Virus record (IMG/VR): IMGVR_UViG_3300017528_000110
Coordinates: 1 to 46,355 of that record
From: a virus
Reading direction: 5' to 3' (one strand)
Length of the DNA stretch: 46,355 nt
A program made the position numbers and the translations under genes. How positions within the stretch are numbered: position 1 is the first letter of the stretch; each line of letters begins with the position of its first letter. Positions 45,174 to 46,355 of the stretch are shown here, piece after piece. The notes under the pieces are model-generated. The model saw only the letters and a list, made by a program, of their open reading frames with translations, did not search any database and was not told the origin of the DNA.

Positions 45174-46355
45174 ACGTCGATCTTCTGAACGCGGCCGGTC
45201 CGCCGGCGCGAGATTACCTCGCCGCCGGCGAGCCGCTTACCACGCCGTTGCATCGACGCCAGAATGATCCGTTGCAGCTTGTCGACCGGAGAGCCGGACT
45301 GCGGTCCGTCTCTGGACTGCCCTGGCTCACCCGGCGCCGGCAGCGGCTTCGGCGCGTTCGTGGCGATATCGATCGCGGCCGCAGGGCCGACGATCGCGTG
45401 GGCTTCGGAGTTGCTCTCGCTGATATCCGGCCAGCCGGCGGCGTCGCCGAGATATTCCTCGAGGACCGGATTGGGAAACAGCGGGAAGCCGGCTTGCGAC
45501 AGCCGGAGAACGAAGTTGCCCAACACGTCGAGATCGAGCCGCTGGGGCATGTCGGGGACGTACGACGGCAGATAGTCGGGATCCATGCCGTTGATATCGG
45601 CGAGCCGCGGAATTCCGTAGCGGTTCATCGTCTCGCTGCCGGCCATCAGGAAGCCTTCGAGCGCATTGAAGAACATATCGGTCTTGTTCTGCGACAGCGC
45701 TTGCGTACCGCGGCTCTCGTGACCGAGCTGGAGAAAGTCGGCCATCACCGACGCCAAGATGTTGACGTTGTACCGCGTGATGATTGCGTCGCTGTCGATC
45801 CCGCCCTTGCCGCCGCGCTGCGGCGTGACCAGCTCGAACCGGAATTGTTGACCCTGCGCGCCCTGGCCGGTGGCGTTGTCCCACATATCCGACGGCAGCA
45901 CGAGGCCCATCTGCTCGTCGATCCGGATATTCGTCGCGATGTTCTTGAACTGCGCCAGCTTGGCGACCGCGTTCTGATCGCCGTTCTGCGCCAGCTCAAA
46001 GATCACGTTGGGAATATACAGCGTCGGAATTCCGCCCATACGCTCGAAAAGGATCGCTTCCATCTCTTCGACGCGCTTCGCCATGTACCACGACCGGTAC
46101 GCGCTTCTTAGGATCGAGCGGCCCTCCGGATTGTTCTTGTGCACTGTCGGTCGGAACAGAAGCAGCTTTTCGATCGGAATATCGATCAGCGGTCCCTGCC
46201 ACGGCTGTTGCGTCAAGCCGGTGATCTCGCCGTCGTCGCCGAAGAACCACTTGATGATCGTATCCTGGCCGCGCAGCGCGATCTTGCGCCAACGGATCAT
46301 TCCGTCGTCGAACTGGCTTTGCGGAAACGGCCGACCGGTCCGCGGATCGTCCGGC
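45170..46355 (-). CDS. Portal protein, DUF935/Mu gp29-like, 5' end missing
   Basis: The frame is open to the right edge of the window, so the N-terminus is missing; 394 residues are visible. IKWFFGDDGEITGLTQQPWQGPLIDIPIEKLLLFRPTVHKNNPEGRSILRSAYRSWYMAKRVEEMEAILFERMGGIPTLYIPN and LSQNKTDMFFNALEGFLMAGSETMNRYGIPRLADINGMDPDYLPS are typical of DUF935 portal proteins, with the conserved N-P-x-G-x-S-x-L-R-x-A-Y-x-x-W motif. The portal ring is the DNA entry channel and head-tail joint. It is the most upstream late gene here; the terminase should lie just beyond the window. Confidence 0.85.
   Translation of the reverse strand, partial: PDDPRTGRPFPQSQFDDGMIRWRKIALRGQDTIIKWFFGDDGEITGLTQQPWQGPLIDIPIEKLLLFRPTVHKNNPEGRSILRSAYRSWYMAKRVEEMEAILFERMGGIPTLYIPNVIFELAQNGDQNAVAKLAQFKNIATNIRIDEQMGLVLPSDMWDNATGQGAQGQQFRFELVTPQRGGKGGIDSDAIITRYNVNILASVMADFLQLGHESRGTQALSQNKTDMFFNALEGFLMAGSETMNRYGIPRLADINGMDPDYLPSYVPDMPQRLDLDVLGNFVLRLSQAGFPLFPNPVLEEYLGDAAGWPDISESNSEAHAIVGPAAAIDIATNAPKPLPAPGEPGQSRDGPQSGSPVDKLQRIILASMQRRGKRLAGGEVISRRRTGRVQKIDV

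Noticed and set aside
1-46355. tRNA genes, CRISPR arrays, insertion sequences, integrase or attachment sites
   Set aside because: No cloverleaf-like sequences, spaced direct repeats, transposase or recombinase motifs were seen. The only arrayed repeat is the coding array at 31141-33048.

Overview
The window is one contiguous part of a tailed-phage (siphovirus-type) genome or prophage. It is GC-rich, nearly fully coding, and its genes are packed with ATGA, GTGA or TGATG overlaps. I see no tRNA, rRNA, CRISPR array or insertion sequence. Two observations point to an alphaproteobacterial host. The tail-tip order DUF2460 - DUF2163 - NlpC/P60 - long hub protein is the arrangement known from alphaproteobacterial siphophages and gene transfer agents. 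In addition, I found no GANTC site (the CcrM methylation motif) when reading the window line by line.

Left arm (1-12010, all + strand): early and DNA-metabolism genes. They include a DUF6011-like zinc protein cut by the window edge, a DUF932 protein, a DUF6166-like protein, a ribbon-helix-helix protein, an SMC/RecF-like ATPase, an XRE-type repressor-like protein, a RecE/exonuclease VIII-like PD-(D/E)xK nuclease, a conserved phage protein that may be its annealing partner, a DnaQ-like exonuclease, a large ParB-domain protein, and many small proteins, several with CxxC pairs or one membrane segment.

Right arm (12105-46355, all - strand, transcribed right to left): the virion and lysis operon. 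From its upstream end it runs: portal (cut by the right edge), MuF-like head protein with an embedded ParB-like domain, a ParB-like/XkdF protease fusion, a scaffold-like protein with zinc ribbons, a decoration protein, the major capsid protein and several small head genes, then a very large Gly-rich/repeat protein. Connector and tail genes follow, with a tail-assembly chaperone pair apparently joined by a -1 frameshift, the tape measure and the tail tip. A signal-peptide fibre-like protein comes next, and last a lysis cluster with a membrane-anchored endolysin and an XhlA-like holin candidate.

The two arms converge at about 12 kb. There a strong hairpin ends the leftward operon; its T-tract is on the - strand, and it lies inside the last codons of the final rightward gene. 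Other hairpins punctuate the late operon around the capsid genes. One of them, at 41086-41122, is a terminator that reads on the opposite (+) strand.

The terminase is not visible and probably lies just beyond the right edge. No DNA polymerase or integrase is visible, so lifestyle cannot be decided from this window.
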